Shown here piece by piece: positions 32,174 to 41,549 of a DNA stretch of 64,000 nucleotides; within the stretch, counting starts at the first letter, position 1; every line of letters begins with the position of its first letter. The position numbers were made by a program, and so were the translations under genes. The DNA comes from Alphaproteobacteria bacterium. Lineage in GTDB: Bacteria > Pseudomonadota > Alphaproteobacteria > Micavibrionales > Micavibrionaceae. The stretch lies in the NCBI GenBank assembly GCA_016794145.1, contig JAEUKP010000014.1, positions 1 through 64,000 on the forward strand. Reading direction: 5' to 3'. Below the pieces are notes generated by a model. The model was not told the origin of the DNA, ran no database searches, and saw only the letters and a program-made list of their open reading frames with translations.

Positions 32174-33652
32174 TTAGTATGACTTACCCACCAAGACCAT
32201 GCGGCCATCATCTTCGAAGGGCAAGCAACGGGATGACAACGCATTATCCTTTTTAAAGATTTGGTAGTCCGCATTGTCCAGCAAGTCCACCGGAGCCCTC
32301 ACAAACCCCAGATCGCCCTCTGTAAAGAAGGATTTCAGTTGATCGAGCGTGGTCGCGTTGTAAATACGGGCACGGGTTTTGGTATAGGCCCGATCATACA
32401 TCGTGGTATGAATAGCATCCAGAATCCCCTGAACTGTGCCGATAAATTCGTCGGCGCTGCAGGTGGTTTTGGACTCACGGCCCAGATCGCGGCGCGTATG
32501 GGTCAGTTTGCCTTCTGCCACTTCACGGTCACCAATTTCCACACGGATCGGCACACCACGTTTGATGGCCGCCCACATTTTATCCGGCGCACGGGCATCG
32601 CTCCGGTCAATTTGGACACGAACCCCGATGGCTTTTAATTGCGCGGCCAGTTTGTCGGCAAAATTCATGACCGCACTGGTATCCTCGCCTTTGGTAATCG
32701 GCAAAATCACCACCTGATACGGCGCCAGACGTGGCGGCATCACCAGCCCGTCATCATCGGCGTGGGTCATGATCAACCCGCCGATCGAACGGGTGGACAA
32801 CCCCCACGAGGTTGTATGGCAGAAATGTTCAACCCCATCACGGCCTTGGAATTTGATATTGCAGGAATGAGCAAAATTCTGTCCCAGATTGTGCGACGTA
32901 CACGCCTGCAAGGCTTTGCCGTCTTGCATCATAAGTTCGATCGTATAGCTGCGATCGGCTCCGGGGAAGCGTTCATCGGCGGTTTTTTCGCCCATAAAGC
33001 CCGGAATCGCCATATGGTTGGCATAGAGATCATTGTACACTTCGAGCATACGCCGTGCATCTTTGTCCGCTTGTTCGGCATTTTCAAAGGCGTTATGCCC
33101 TTCCTGCCACAGGAATTCCGCACTGCGCAGGAACAACCGCGTCCGCATTTCCCACCGCATCACGTTGCACCATTGATTGAGTTTCAATGGCAAATCACGA
33201 TAGGACTTAACCCATTTCGACATCGAGTCGCCGATAATCGTCTCAGAGGTCGGACGAATGATCAAAGGTTCATCGAGCTCGGCATCTTTGGCGGGAACCA
33301 ATGTTCCCTCTGGCCCTTTTTCCAGACGATGATGGGTGACCACGGCGCATTCCTTCGCAAAACCTTCCACATGCTCGGCTTCCCGCGAAATAAAACTCAA
33401 CGGAATCAACAGGGGGAAATAGGCATTCTGGACATCTTCATTTTTAATGCCCGCATCCAAGGCTTTCTGGATATTTTCCCACACAGCATAGCCATAAGGT
33501 TTGATCACCATACACCCGCGCACCGGCGAGTTTTCAGCCATATCAGCGGCTTTCACCACTTCCTGATACCATTCCGGAAAGTTTTCGGCACGTGTTGGGG
33601 AAATGGCGGTACGGGTTACCGACGTTTTCACATTTGTATTTTCAGTCGACAT
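32174..33652 (-). CDS. proS: Prolyl-tRNA synthetase, archaeal/eukaryotic type (type 3)
   Basis: A 492-aa class II synthetase that charges tRNA-Pro. The sequence follows the archaeal/eukaryotic-type enzyme: YFPLLIPLSFISREAEHVEGF, RPTSETIIGDSMSKWVKSYRD, LKLNQWCNVMRWEMRTR, FLRSAEFLWQEGHNAF, and a C-terminal extra domain ending in the conserved final Tyr (VGKSY). The usual alphaproteobacterial ProS is a shorter bacterial-type protein of about 440 aa. The gene is in the normal ProS position next to lolC and DUF1467, so an in-place replacement by a transferred gene is likely. It is GC-rich relative to the genes on both sides. Confidence 0.93.
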   Translation of the reverse strand: MSTENTNVKTSVTRTAISPTRAENFPEWYQEVVKAADMAENSPVRGCMVIKPYGYAVWENIQKALDAGIKNEDVQNAYFPLLIPLSFISREAEHVEGFAKECAVVTHHRLEKGPEGTLVPAKDAELDEPLIIRPTSETIIGDSMSKWVKSYRDLPLKLNQWCNVMRWEMRTRLFLRSAEFLWQEGHNAFENAEQADKDARRMLEVYNDLYANHMAIPGFMGEKTADERFPGADRSYTIELMMQDGKALQACTSHNLGQNFAHSCNIKFQGRDGVEHFCHTTSWGLSTRSIGGLIMTHADDDGLVMPPRLAPYQVVILPITKGEDTSAVMNFADKLAAQLKAIGVRVQIDRSDARAPDKMWAAIKRGVPIRVEIGDREVAEGKLTHTRRDLGRESKTTCSADEFIGTVQGILDAIHTTMYDRAYTKTRARIYNATTLDQLKSFFTEGDLGFVRAPVDLLDNADYQIFKKDNALSSRCLPFEDDGRMVLVGKSY

Positions 33653-33672
33653 TATATCCTCATTGAAACTCT

Positions 33673-34356
33673 TTATTGGCTATTTCGCGCGCCCATATTT
33701 ACCGTTGATTGCTGAATTTGAATCGGTTTTTTAGCTGGCGGTGTACTGGTGCTTGATGCCGCGACAGACCCAGCCTGTGGCTCAAGATCTGCAGGCGCAA
33801 TACGGTCAGACTGGTACTGATTCCGCGCATCAGGATTTATTGTAACTGACGGTGCAGAAATCATCTGATCTTGGCCTGCTGCAGGCTCTATCTCACCTGG
33901 GGTTTCAATCACCTTTTGACTGGTTTTATCTGAACCACAAAGCGACGCAGCATGGGATGAAATATCCTGCCCATTATATTCAACCTTGCCATTCTGATAC
34001 AATTTCAAGTTTGCCACGGGCAATTTCATTTCTGCCGCCCCCTCGTTTAACCCTGCGTTTAATCCCATGCGTTGAGCCAAATCAATCGTCATCGGGACTT
34101 CAACATAATCTGGTCGGTCTGAATTTGTAAGTGTTGTTACATCAGCAGGCGGAACAGGTTGTCCACGCGCATCAATCCCCGCCTGATAGGTGGGAGATTG
34201 AACTCCGGTTGCAGGGATATACACATGATTGCAAATCATTTTTTCAACTGCAAATGTTCCACTGTTGGTATCGTGCAATTTATCAATTTGCCCTGCTGCA
34301 AATGCTCCTGCCGAAAATCCGGTTATAATTAAAGTCGTTATAAGAGCTATTTTCAT
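33673..34356 (-). CDS. Hypothetical exported protein
   Basis: A 227-aa protein with a signal peptide (MKIALITTLIITGFSAGAFA, cleavage after AFA at about 20). The mature part contains two cysteines (MICNHVYIP and SLCGSD) that could form a disulfide. The last 80 residues are Pro/Gln/Ser/Thr-rich and probably disordered. I do not recognise a domain. Its start overlaps the end of the DUF1467 gene by four bases, so it is in the same operon. Confidence 0.6.
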   Translation of the reverse strand: MKIALITTLIITGFSAGAFAAGQIDKLHDTNSGTFAVEKMICNHVYIPATGVQSPTYQAGIDARGQPVPPADVTTLTNSDRPDYVEVPMTIDLAQRMGLNAGLNEGAAEMKLPVANLKLYQNGKVEYNGQDISSHAASLCGSDKTSQKVIETPGEIEPAAGQDQMISAPSVTINPDARNQYQSDRIAPADLEPQAGSVAASSTSTPPAKKPIQIQQSTVNMGARNSQ

Positions 34357-34646
34357 TTTAAATCCTCCGTACTCGTTTTATTACGATCATCTTGGACCGC
34401 CATCTCTGCGGCAAGGTCATAGAAATTTATGATATTTGAACTGACCAGTCCATAAATAAGTAACCAGATCAATCCTGAAATAAGCGTTGTGACTAAAAAT
34501 TTCTTTAAAAGATGGGGCTTATCGGGTGCGCTGACTACATTTCCAGGGATCGGGGGATCGTCATGCCGTATTCCCCAAGGCAAGACAACAAATAAACTTG
34601 TCCACCATACCATTAAAAAAACAACGATTCCACTGATCAGTCCCAT
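34353..34646 (-). CDS. DUF1467 membrane protein
   Basis: A 97-aa protein with two helices (about 4-25 and 48-70). The WWTSLFVVLPWGIRHDD motif, followed by PGNVVSAPDKPHLLKKFLVTTLIS, is the mark of DUF1467, an alphaproteobacterial family typically encoded between rnj and proS, as here. Function unknown. The methylmalonyl-CoA epimerase gene that often accompanies it is absent from this position. Confidence 0.8.
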   Translation of the reverse strand: MGLISGIVVFLMVWWTSLFVVLPWGIRHDDPPIPGNVVSAPDKPHLLKKFLVTTLISGLIWLLIYGLVSSNIINFYDLAAEMAVQDDRNKTSTEDLK

Positions 34647-34664
34647 CGACTGTTTCCCTTTATT

Positions 34665-36350
34665 TTATACCCTTAATAAATGGACGGATACTTTCGGTTT
34701 AAATCCAAAAATATCATTTAACATTCTGCGTATACAAATCCGGATATCCTCCTCAATGCGAAGCATGTCTGTAATTTCCTCTTCCCGGATTTCAAGCAGA
34801 ACATCATCAATTTCCTGTTTGATCTCTTCCAATATTTCCTGATCTTCCTCATCTGTATCATCAATCATACCAATCAAAGTGATGTGTGGTGTTGCGGCCA
34901 AGAAGCCACGCGAATCCAAAACAACTGTAACATGGGCTGCACCAGAAAATTGTAACTTCCGCCGCTCTGCTATACCTTTATGATGTGATGAAATCACGCG
35001 GTTTGGCTCGACAGCCAGCGCATGAGTAGGAACATGATCGACGATTTCAACCCCCTCTTCTTGGGACAGGCGGATAACAGATCCATTATTAGGAATTACA
35101 ACCGTTTCAATCCCCATGTCTCGCGCAAGATTCGCATGCGCCTCTAGCATCAACCGTTCACCATGCACAGGAATAACTGCCTTTGGTTTTATCCATGACA
35201 GCATATCGGCGATTTCATCGCGATATGGATGTCCTGAAACATGGACTTTATGGCGTGAATTCTTGTTGTCGACAATTGTTACACCGGCAGCACTTAAATA
35301 ATTTTTAACAGCATTAATATCTTTTTCATTTCCTGGAATAGCTTTGGACGAAAATACAGCGGTGTCACCCTTCCCTAATTTAATCCCTTTCCAGTCCCCA
35401 CGTGCAATACGGGCAAGAGCCGCCTGGGCTTCCCCTTGTGATCCTGTGACCATTAACACTGTTTTATCGGATGGAAGAAAGGGCAATTCCTCTTCACTTA
35501 CAAAACTTTGTGTCTGACCTAAATACCCACATTGATGCGCATTAGATGTCATACGATGCAACGACCGGCCAAGCATGCAAACACTGCGCCCTGTTTTTTC
35601 TGCTGCCCGGCAAATGCTTTGAATCCGACCTATATTAGATGCAAATATCGTGATCAAAATTCGTCCAGGAGCTTCGGCAAAAACATGCTCCAACCCGATC
35701 ACAACATCAGACTCTGTGCCCGCGCGTCCGGCTTGAGGAGCATTGGTAGAATCCCCGATATAGGCCAGAATCCCTTTATCCCCTGCGGCCCGAAAGGCAG
35801 CCTCATCGGTCGGAGTATCAATGACAGGGGTTGGATCCAGATTCCAATCGCCACTATGCACCACACGTCCATAGGACGTTTCAATCACTGTCGATACTGC
35901 CTGGGGAATGGAATGCGCCACATGAATAAACTGGAACCTGAATGGATCAAGAACCAATTCCGATTCTGTTGAAATCTCTATAATCTTTGCGCCTTTACAA
36001 TCGGGGCGTTCATTCATTTTAGCCCGCAAAACAGCGGCTGTAAATTTTGTACAATAAATCGGGCATTTTAAGCGCGGCCATAGATAGGGAACTGCGCCGA
36101 CATGATCCTCATGGCCATGGGTGATAACCATTCCTAGAATATCATTTTTATACTCTTCAACAAATGCAGGATCTGGCAAAAGAATATCCACCCCCGGAAA
36201 ACGATGATCGGCAAAGCCGATCCCGCAATCAAAAATCATCCATTTGCCATCGCACGCATACAGATTGAAATTGATACCAAATTCTTCGCTGCCCCCCAAC
36301 GGAATAAAATGGAAGCCGGTGGCAAAGGTCGTCTTGTTAACTTTTTTCAT
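34665..36350 (-). CDS. rnj: Ribonuclease J
   Basis: A 561-aa metallo-beta-lactamase/beta-CASP nuclease that processes and degrades RNA with 5'-exo and endo activity. The metal site is in VITHGHEDHVGAVPYLW (about residues 75-91), with further ligands in HSGDWNLDP and the C-terminal HVSGHPYRDE and VIPVHGE. The beta-CASP segment has VTGSQGEAQAAL and KAIPGNEKDIN. The length and location (coaX-rnj-DUF1467) are those of alphaproteobacteria. It is separated from coaX by nine bases, so they are co-transcribed. Confidence 0.93.
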   Translation of the reverse strand: MKKVNKTTFATGFHFIPLGGSEEFGINFNLYACDGKWMIFDCGIGFADHRFPGVDILLPDPAFVEEYKNDILGMVITHGHEDHVGAVPYLWPRLKCPIYCTKFTAAVLRAKMNERPDCKGAKIIEISTESELVLDPFRFQFIHVAHSIPQAVSTVIETSYGRVVHSGDWNLDPTPVIDTPTDEAAFRAAGDKGILAYIGDSTNAPQAGRAGTESDVVIGLEHVFAEAPGRILITIFASNIGRIQSICRAAEKTGRSVCMLGRSLHRMTSNAHQCGYLGQTQSFVSEEELPFLPSDKTVLMVTGSQGEAQAALARIARGDWKGIKLGKGDTAVFSSKAIPGNEKDINAVKNYLSAAGVTIVDNKNSRHKVHVSGHPYRDEIADMLSWIKPKAVIPVHGERLMLEAHANLARDMGIETVVIPNNGSVIRLSQEEGVEIVDHVPTHALAVEPNRVISSHHKGIAERRKLQFSGAAHVTVVLDSRGFLAATPHITLIGMIDDTDEEDQEILEEIKQEIDDVLLEIREEEITDMLRIEEDIRICIRRMLNDIFGFKPKVSVHLLRV

Positions 36351-36359
36351 GTGGGGACT

Positions 36360-37133
36360 TTATTGCTTTTTTATGTGTTGGTAAATGCCTAAAAGGCCTT
36401 TCAACGTCAAATCTTCGTCAATCACATCAATCGCAGGAATATCATCCTTAAACAATACCGCAAGCCCCCCTGTCGCGATCACTTTTGGCCGCGTGCCCAA
36501 TTCCGCCATCAACTGCGCCAGAATCTTTTCCACCAATCCGACATAGCCCCAAAAGACACCTGCCCGCATGGCTTCCACTGTATTGGTGGCCACAGATTTC
36601 TGGGGTTTTTCTACCCCGACGCGCGGCAATTTGGCCGCCGCCATATATAACGCCGCCATAGATAAATTCGGCCCCGGCGCAATCACGCCGCCACAGAAAG
36701 CCCCATGTTCGTCCACCACATCAAAGGTGGTCGCCGTACCAAAATCAATCACAATCGCAGCCGTTTGATATTCTTTTACCACTGCAAACGTGTTGACCAG
36801 GCGATCCGCCCCCAATTCCGATGGGCGATCGATTTTAATCGCAATCCCCAAATCGCCTGTATCCCGCCCCACAAAAAGAGGGGGACGCCCGAAGCCTTCG
36901 TGCGCCAAGACATCAATCGCAAAATCCGCATCCGGCACAACCGACGACACCATGACATCGGTCACATCGCTAATCGCCACGTGTTTCAATTCGAAATGCT
37001 GACTTAAAAACGCCAGATATTCATCGGCGGTACGGGCTGTATCGGTCTTGCACCGCCACAGTCCTTTTTGAACATCCCCGTCATATAACGCAAACACCAC
37101 ATTGGTATTCCCAATATCAATCACCAATAACAT
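36360..37133 (-). CDS. coaX: Type III pantothenate kinase
   Basis: A 257-aa enzyme for the first step of coenzyme A synthesis (pantothenate to 4'-phosphopantothenate). The P loop is DIGNTNVVFALYDG (6-19); ELGADRLVNTFA (about 107-118) and DFGTATTFDVVDEHGAFCGG (about 130-149) hold the catalytic and phosphate-binding residues. Normal length. It starts 13 bases downstream of birA. Confidence 0.94.
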   Translation of the reverse strand: MLLVIDIGNTNVVFALYDGDVQKGLWRCKTDTARTADEYLAFLSQHFELKHVAISDVTDVMVSSVVPDADFAIDVLAHEGFGRPPLFVGRDTGDLGIAIKIDRPSELGADRLVNTFAVVKEYQTAAIVIDFGTATTFDVVDEHGAFCGGVIAPGPNLSMAALYMAAAKLPRVGVEKPQKSVATNTVEAMRAGVFWGYVGLVEKILAQLMAELGTRPKVIATGGLAVLFKDDIPAIDVIDEDLTLKGLLGIYQHIKKQ

Positions 37134-37146
37134 GCTTATTCGCCCT

Positions 37147-37902
37147 CTATTTGTCCTTTATGTCAAAAAACACATCGCCCGAATGAATATACCGCGGACG
37201 AGTCTCTCCGTCCGGAATCACCTGCAACGCCCCTGTGTCATCAAGCCCCACAAATTCACCATAAAATGTCTCCGAAGGCAACCGGACCCGTAACCTCTGT
37301 CCCACCCCATAGGCACGATCCAACCATTTTTCGCGAATAACCGGAAAACCTTTGGTCGTCATCGTATCCAATGCGGACTGCATCTCTTTCGTCAAACGAT
37401 CCAGAAAGACAGAGGGGGCAATACTCTCCCCGCGAATATGATCCACCACCGCCGTGGCTCCATCCGGTGCCGTTTTCAAATTCACCCCAATGCCAATGAT
37501 CAATGTGTCTACAGTCCCGTGATGAGACAGTACGCTTTCCAGCAAAATTCCGGCAATTTTCCGGCTATTCACCAAAATATCATTGGGCCATTTTAACTGG
37601 ATACCGCCCACACCAAACGCAGCCAAAGTATCGGCCACCGCGATCGCCGCCAAAAAAGAATATTGCCCCGCACGGCGAAGAGGCACAGCAGGCACCGGAA
37701 CAGCCAAGGACGTATACAGATTTCCCGTTGGGGTCGATACCCAGACATTGCCTCCCCTGCCCCGCCCCGCAGTTTGTGCGGCGGCCAGAATAGCAAATGG
37801 CAGAGGTTTCCCCTCTGCCATTTTATGTCCGACATAGTCTCTGGCTACATCCTGCGTGCTGGTTAAACTTTCAAACGCATAAATGTCCCAAACTGTATTC
37901 AT
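37147..37902 (-). CDS. birA: Biotin-acetyl-CoA-carboxylase ligase
   Basis: A 251-aa biotin protein ligase lacking the N-terminal DNA-binding domain of E. coli BirA, so it is a ligase only. Motifs: QTAGRGRGGNVWVS (about 43-56, binding biotinyl-AMP), QLKWPNDILVNSRKIAGIL (about 102-120), IGIGVNLKT. It attaches biotin to carboxylase carrier proteins. Position after the nuo genes is the standard one, though here a 154-aa orphan is inserted between nuoN and birA. Confidence 0.93.
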   Translation of the reverse strand: MNTVWDIYAFESLTSTQDVARDYVGHKMAEGKPLPFAILAAAQTAGRGRGGNVWVSTPTGNLYTSLAVPVPAVPLRRAGQYSFLAAIAVADTLAAFGVGGIQLKWPNDILVNSRKIAGILLESVLSHHGTVDTLIIGIGVNLKTAPDGATAVVDHIRGESIAPSVFLDRLTKEMQSALDTMTTKGFPVIREKWLDRAYGVGQRLRVRLPSETFYGEFVGLDDTGALQVIPDGETRPRYIHSGDVFFDIKDK

Positions 37903-37913
37903 TGCGGTATATT

Positions 37914-38378
37914 TTAGCCCAAAACCAAAGCGAGATCATCTTGTTGTAAGCTAACCCATAAATCATCCTCAGCCTCAAAACAGGTTTGAAGGTCATTTAC
38001 TGCCGCTAATATAGCATTACCATTCCCCTGCGTGAAGGTCTGTGCCAAACGCAATCTATCCGGGTTAGATAATGCCCTTGCCGGTACCTCAAAAAGAGAC
38101 ATTAGAAAAGAATTCATCATCTCGAATTCTGTCATATGTCTAATCAAGGGTGTGACGAGCTGAGAGGCACGATCCCCCTCTTCATATCTTTCACCACAGG
38201 AATGCGAAACATTTACGTTGCTTGCCAGGGCATTGAAGCTGCTTGAGAGAGGTGTGCGAACAACACCGCGCATAAAAGCAACACATTCCATTTTTGTCGC
38301 CAAATACAGATAATATTGAGGAAGTGTATATCCTTTTCCGCTTGCCAATTCCTCTAAATTTGGTACTGGTGATTCCAT
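37914..38378 (-). CDS. Hypothetical 154-aa protein between nuoN and birA
   Basis: An acidic, mainly helical soluble protein with no signal sequence; I do not recognise it. It carries a Leu-rich end (LWVSLQQDDLALVLG) and three scattered cysteines. The ATG at 38378 has GGAG nine bases upstream; a TTG at 38393 is the alternative. In related genomes birA normally follows nuoN directly, so this is an insertion in a conserved operon. It could move with the operon without being related to respiration. Confidence 0.55.
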   Translation of the reverse strand: MESPVPNLEELASGKGYTLPQYYLYLATKMECVAFMRGVVRTPLSSSFNALASNVNVSHSCGERYEEGDRASQLVTPLIRHMTEFEMMNSFLMSLFEVPARALSNPDRLRLAQTFTQGNGNAILAAVNDLQTCFEAEDDLWVSLQQDDLALVLG

Positions 38379-38452
38379 TACGCATAACTCCAAAAAATTA
38401 ATTAAAAAGAAGCGTTAACATAACTATTTTGGCTCTGCAAGGAAAATGGGCT

Positions 38453-39901
38453 CTACGAAAACAAGCTGGTAGCTGCTTCGATCGCACGCTGCAGCAAGTG
38501 GTTCGGCAAGAGGGTAAAAATCAGGACAAACACCAAAGCCCCGACCGTCACAAAATGACGGGACAAAGACGTGTTTTCGTCTACATTGCCTGCCGATTCA
38601 TCAAAAAACATGACTTTGATCAAACGAAGATAATAATAGGCCGCAACAACAGATGTTAAAACACCAATGACCGCAACAACCATATACCCTCCAGCAATCG
38701 CCGCTTGGAAAACAAAGAACTTTCCAAAGAACCCAGCCATCGGAGGAATACCACTCATTGAAAACAAAAGAGCCGTCATCGCATAAGCCATAAAGGGAGA
38801 TGTTTTTGACAACCCCGCAAAATCAGAAATCGTTTCAATCGATTGACCATTGCGTTTTAGGCTCATCAAAATTCCGAAAACACCGGCCACCATCACCATA
38901 TAAATCGTCAGGTAGATAATAGTCCCTGCGATTCCTTCCGGTACATTCGGTAGAAGCCCCAGCATTGCATACCCCATATTCGCAATAGAGGAATATGCCA
39001 GCAGGCGCTTGATATTATTCTGAACCAACCCTGCAAACGCACCAACAAGCATCGAACCAACAGAAATCACCATAATAATCTGTGCTGATTCCTGTGCCAA
39101 CATTGCAAACGGACCCACCAACAAACGTATAATTAAGCCAAAAGCAGCAACCTTAGGCACGATTGCAAAAAGAGCCGTTACAGGCGTTGGCGCCCCGTGG
39201 TAAACATCGGGGGTCCACATATGAAACGGAACTGCAGATATTTTGAAGGCTAACCCAGCCAACATAAAAATCATCCCTACCATAATGCCATAAGGCATGG
39301 ATTCTGCTGTTTCAAGGAATGATGAAATTCCAACATACGACAATGTTCCCGAATATCCGTAGACAAGCGAGATTCCGAACAGCAATAATCCTGAGGAAAG
39401 AGCCCCAAGGATAAAATATTTCAATCCTGCTTCGGATGACAAAAGATGATCCCGATTTATGGCTGCCAAGACATACAGGCAAAGGGATGATAGCTCAAGC
39501 GATACATAAAGCGACAAAAGGTTATTGGCCGAAACCATAAACAACATCCCAACCCCTGAAAATAAGACAAGAATAGGGTATTCGAATTTTAAAAGATTAT
39601 TTTCACGAAGCCAAGACACGGATAAAAGCAACGATACCACAATACCAGACAGTATTAGAACCTTCATCCACTCTGAAAATCCATCAACAATCAACATTCC
39701 GCTTAAAGTATCAATAGGAGTCCAATCTCCGGAAAGGATTCCCGCTATTGCTCCACAGGCAGCCACAACAACGGCGGTCACGATAAAACCAACACTGGTC
39801 TTTCCACGAAAGGCACCGACCAACAATAACAACATTCCAACCAAACTAAGGAAAATTTCCTGCTTAATCGGGGAAAGAACAATCCAACTAAACCCGTCCA
39901 T
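38453..39901 (-). CDS. nuoN: NADH-quinone oxidoreductase subunit N
   Basis: A 482-aa, 14-helix antiporter-like subunit of complex I. The proton-channel core is present: KYFILGALSSGLLLFG, AGLAFKISAVPFHMWTPDVYHGAPTPVTA and NNIKRLLAYSSIANMGYAMLGL. Its start overlaps the last base of the nuoM stop (TAATG), so translation is coupled. It is the last nuo gene of this cluster. Confidence 0.96.
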   Translation of the reverse strand: MDGFSWIVLSPIKQEIFLSLVGMLLLLVGAFRGKTSVGFIVTAVVVAACGAIAGILSGDWTPIDTLSGMLIVDGFSEWMKVLILSGIVVSLLLSVSWLRENNLLKFEYPILVLFSGVGMLFMVSANNLLSLYVSLELSSLCLYVLAAINRDHLLSSEAGLKYFILGALSSGLLLFGISLVYGYSGTLSYVGISSFLETAESMPYGIMVGMIFMLAGLAFKISAVPFHMWTPDVYHGAPTPVTALFAIVPKVAAFGLIIRLLVGPFAMLAQESAQIIMVISVGSMLVGAFAGLVQNNIKRLLAYSSIANMGYAMLGLLPNVPEGIAGTIIYLTIYMVMVAGVFGILMSLKRNGQSIETISDFAGLSKTSPFMAYAMTALLFSMSGIPPMAGFFGKFFVFQAAIAGGYMVVAVIGVLTSVVAAYYYLRLIKVMFFDESAGNVDENTSLSRHFVTVGALVFVLIFTLLPNHLLQRAIEAATSLFS

Positions 39902-41529
39902 TATCTATTTCCTTTTTCATTCGTCTCATCTTTTGTATCTTTAATATCTTTCTTCTGGTCGTCTGCACTCGCCCCCCCTGGCGAAGATTGGGAGGCGCCC
40001 CCAGACCTATCCTCAACAACAGACGAGGATGATGTCTGCGAAAAATCCCCTGCTAGAACTGGCGTTGATTGAGCAATAACATTTTGAACAGATGGTGCAA
40101 TCCTATCGAGAACATAGGATGGCGAAACCCCAAGGAAAATAACCAGAACAATGAATGGAAGGAAAATAAACTTTTCACGGCCATCCAAATCCCTCATTGC
40201 AGCTGCATCATCATTAACTTTAGGACCAAAAACAACCTTGCGTGTCAGATGAAGCATATAGGCGGCGCCCAAAACAACCCCAACGGCGGCAAAGCTTGCG
40301 ACGACTGTATCAACCTTATAAGCCCCCAGTAAGGACAAAAACTCACCTACAAATCCGGATGTTCCAGGAAGCCCCACAGATCCAAGCATCAAAATAACAA
40401 AAACACAGGCATAAACAGGCATATTCTTAGAAAGATTGCCATACCGGTTGATATCGCGAGTATGAAGACGATCATAAACAACCCCAACACACAGGAATAA
40501 GGCAGCTGATATAACACCATGGCTGATCATTTGAAAAATTGCGCCCTCAATTCCCTGGGTATTCAGTGTAAAAATTCCTAATGTAACAAACCCCATATGC
40601 GCCACAGATGAGTAAGCAATCATTTTTTTCATGTCCTGCTGAACAAGGGCCACCAAAGACGTATAGATAATGGCGATAACACTCAGGACAAAAACCATTG
40701 GCGTAAAAAACGCTGTTGCTTCTGGAAACATAGGAAGAGAGAACCGAAGGAATCCATACCCCCCCATTTTCAACAAGACACCGGCCAGAATGACGGAGCC
40801 CGCTGTAGGCGCCTCAACGTGGGCATCAGGCAACCATGTGTGAACCGGCCACATCGGCATTTTAACAGCAAAAGACGCAAAAAAGGCCAGCCAAAGCCAT
40901 GTTTGCATTTCAGGGGCGAATCTATAGCCTGTCAAAACCGTCATATCCGCTGTCCCCGCATGCAAAATCATCGTAATAAGGGCCACCAGCATCAAAACAG
41001 ATCCCAACAAAGTATAAAGGAAAAATTTGAAAGATGCATACACACGACGCGCTCCGCCCCATACCCCAATAATGATATACATCGGGATCAGGACAGCCTC
41101 AAAAAACAGATAAAATAAAACACCATCAAGGGCACAAAATGTACCAATCATAAAGGTTTCCAGCAAAAGAAACGCAACCATATATTCGCGAACACGATCT
41201 GTTACAGCTTTCCAACTTGCCAGCACACATAAGGGCGTTAAGAAAGTAGACAACATGACAAAGAATAATGAAATCCCATCAACTCCCATATGATAGGAAA
41301 TGCCGTATGTTTCAAACCAGATTTTCTTTTCTACGAACTGATAATCCGCGAGAGCCGGATTAAAGTTTATCATAATCGGCAACGACAAAAGAAAAGTAAG
41401 GGTTGTCACCCCCAACGCAATTATGCGCGACCTCGCTGCGACTGACTCGCTATCCCCTTTTAATACAGCAAGTAAAACAGCTCCCAGAAGAGGAAGAAAA
41501 GTTACAAATGAAAGAATTGGAAAATCCAT
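39901..41529 (-). CDS. nuoM: NADH-quinone oxidoreductase subunit M
   Basis: A 542-aa antiporter-like complex I subunit: [25 protein letters not shown] with the key glutamate, [25 protein letters not shown], and [21 protein letters not shown]. The core ends near residue 485. An unusual extension of about 55 residues rich in Ser, Gly, Asp and Lys ([35 protein letters not shown]) follows and should be disordered; most NuoM proteins end shortly after the last helix. Confidence 0.96.
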   Translation of the reverse strand: MDFPILSFVTFLPLLGAVLLAVLKGDSESVAARSRIIALGVTTLTFLLSLPIMINFNPALADYQFVEKKIWFETYGISYHMGVDGISLFFVMLSTFLTPLCVLASWKAVTDRVREYMVAFLLLETFMIGTFCALDGVLFYLFFEAVLIPMYIIIGVWGGARRVYASFKFFLYTLLGSVLMLVALITMILHAGTADMTVLTGYRFAPEMQTWLWLAFFASFAVKMPMWPVHTWLPDAHVEAPTAGSVILAGVLLKMGGYGFLRFSLPMFPEATAFFTPMVFVLSVIAIIYTSLVALVQQDMKKMIAYSSVAHMGFVTLGIFTLNTQGIEGAIFQMISHGVISAALFLCVGVVYDRLHTRDINRYGNLSKNMPVYACVFVILMLGSVGLPGTSGFVGEFLSLLGAYKVDTVVASFAAVGVVLGAAYMLHLTRKVVFGPKVNDDAAAMRDLDGREKFIFLPFIVLVIFLGVSPSYVLDRIAPSVQNVIAQSTPVLAGDFSQTSSSSVVEDRSGGASQSSPGGASADDQKKDIKDTKDETNEKGNR

Positions 41530-41549
41530 TTTTATTGTCCGTCCTCTGC

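Noticed and set aside
32639..33715. Plus-strand frame of 358 codons opposite proS
   Set aside because: Antisense shadow of proS with shadow-like composition and no ribosome binding site.
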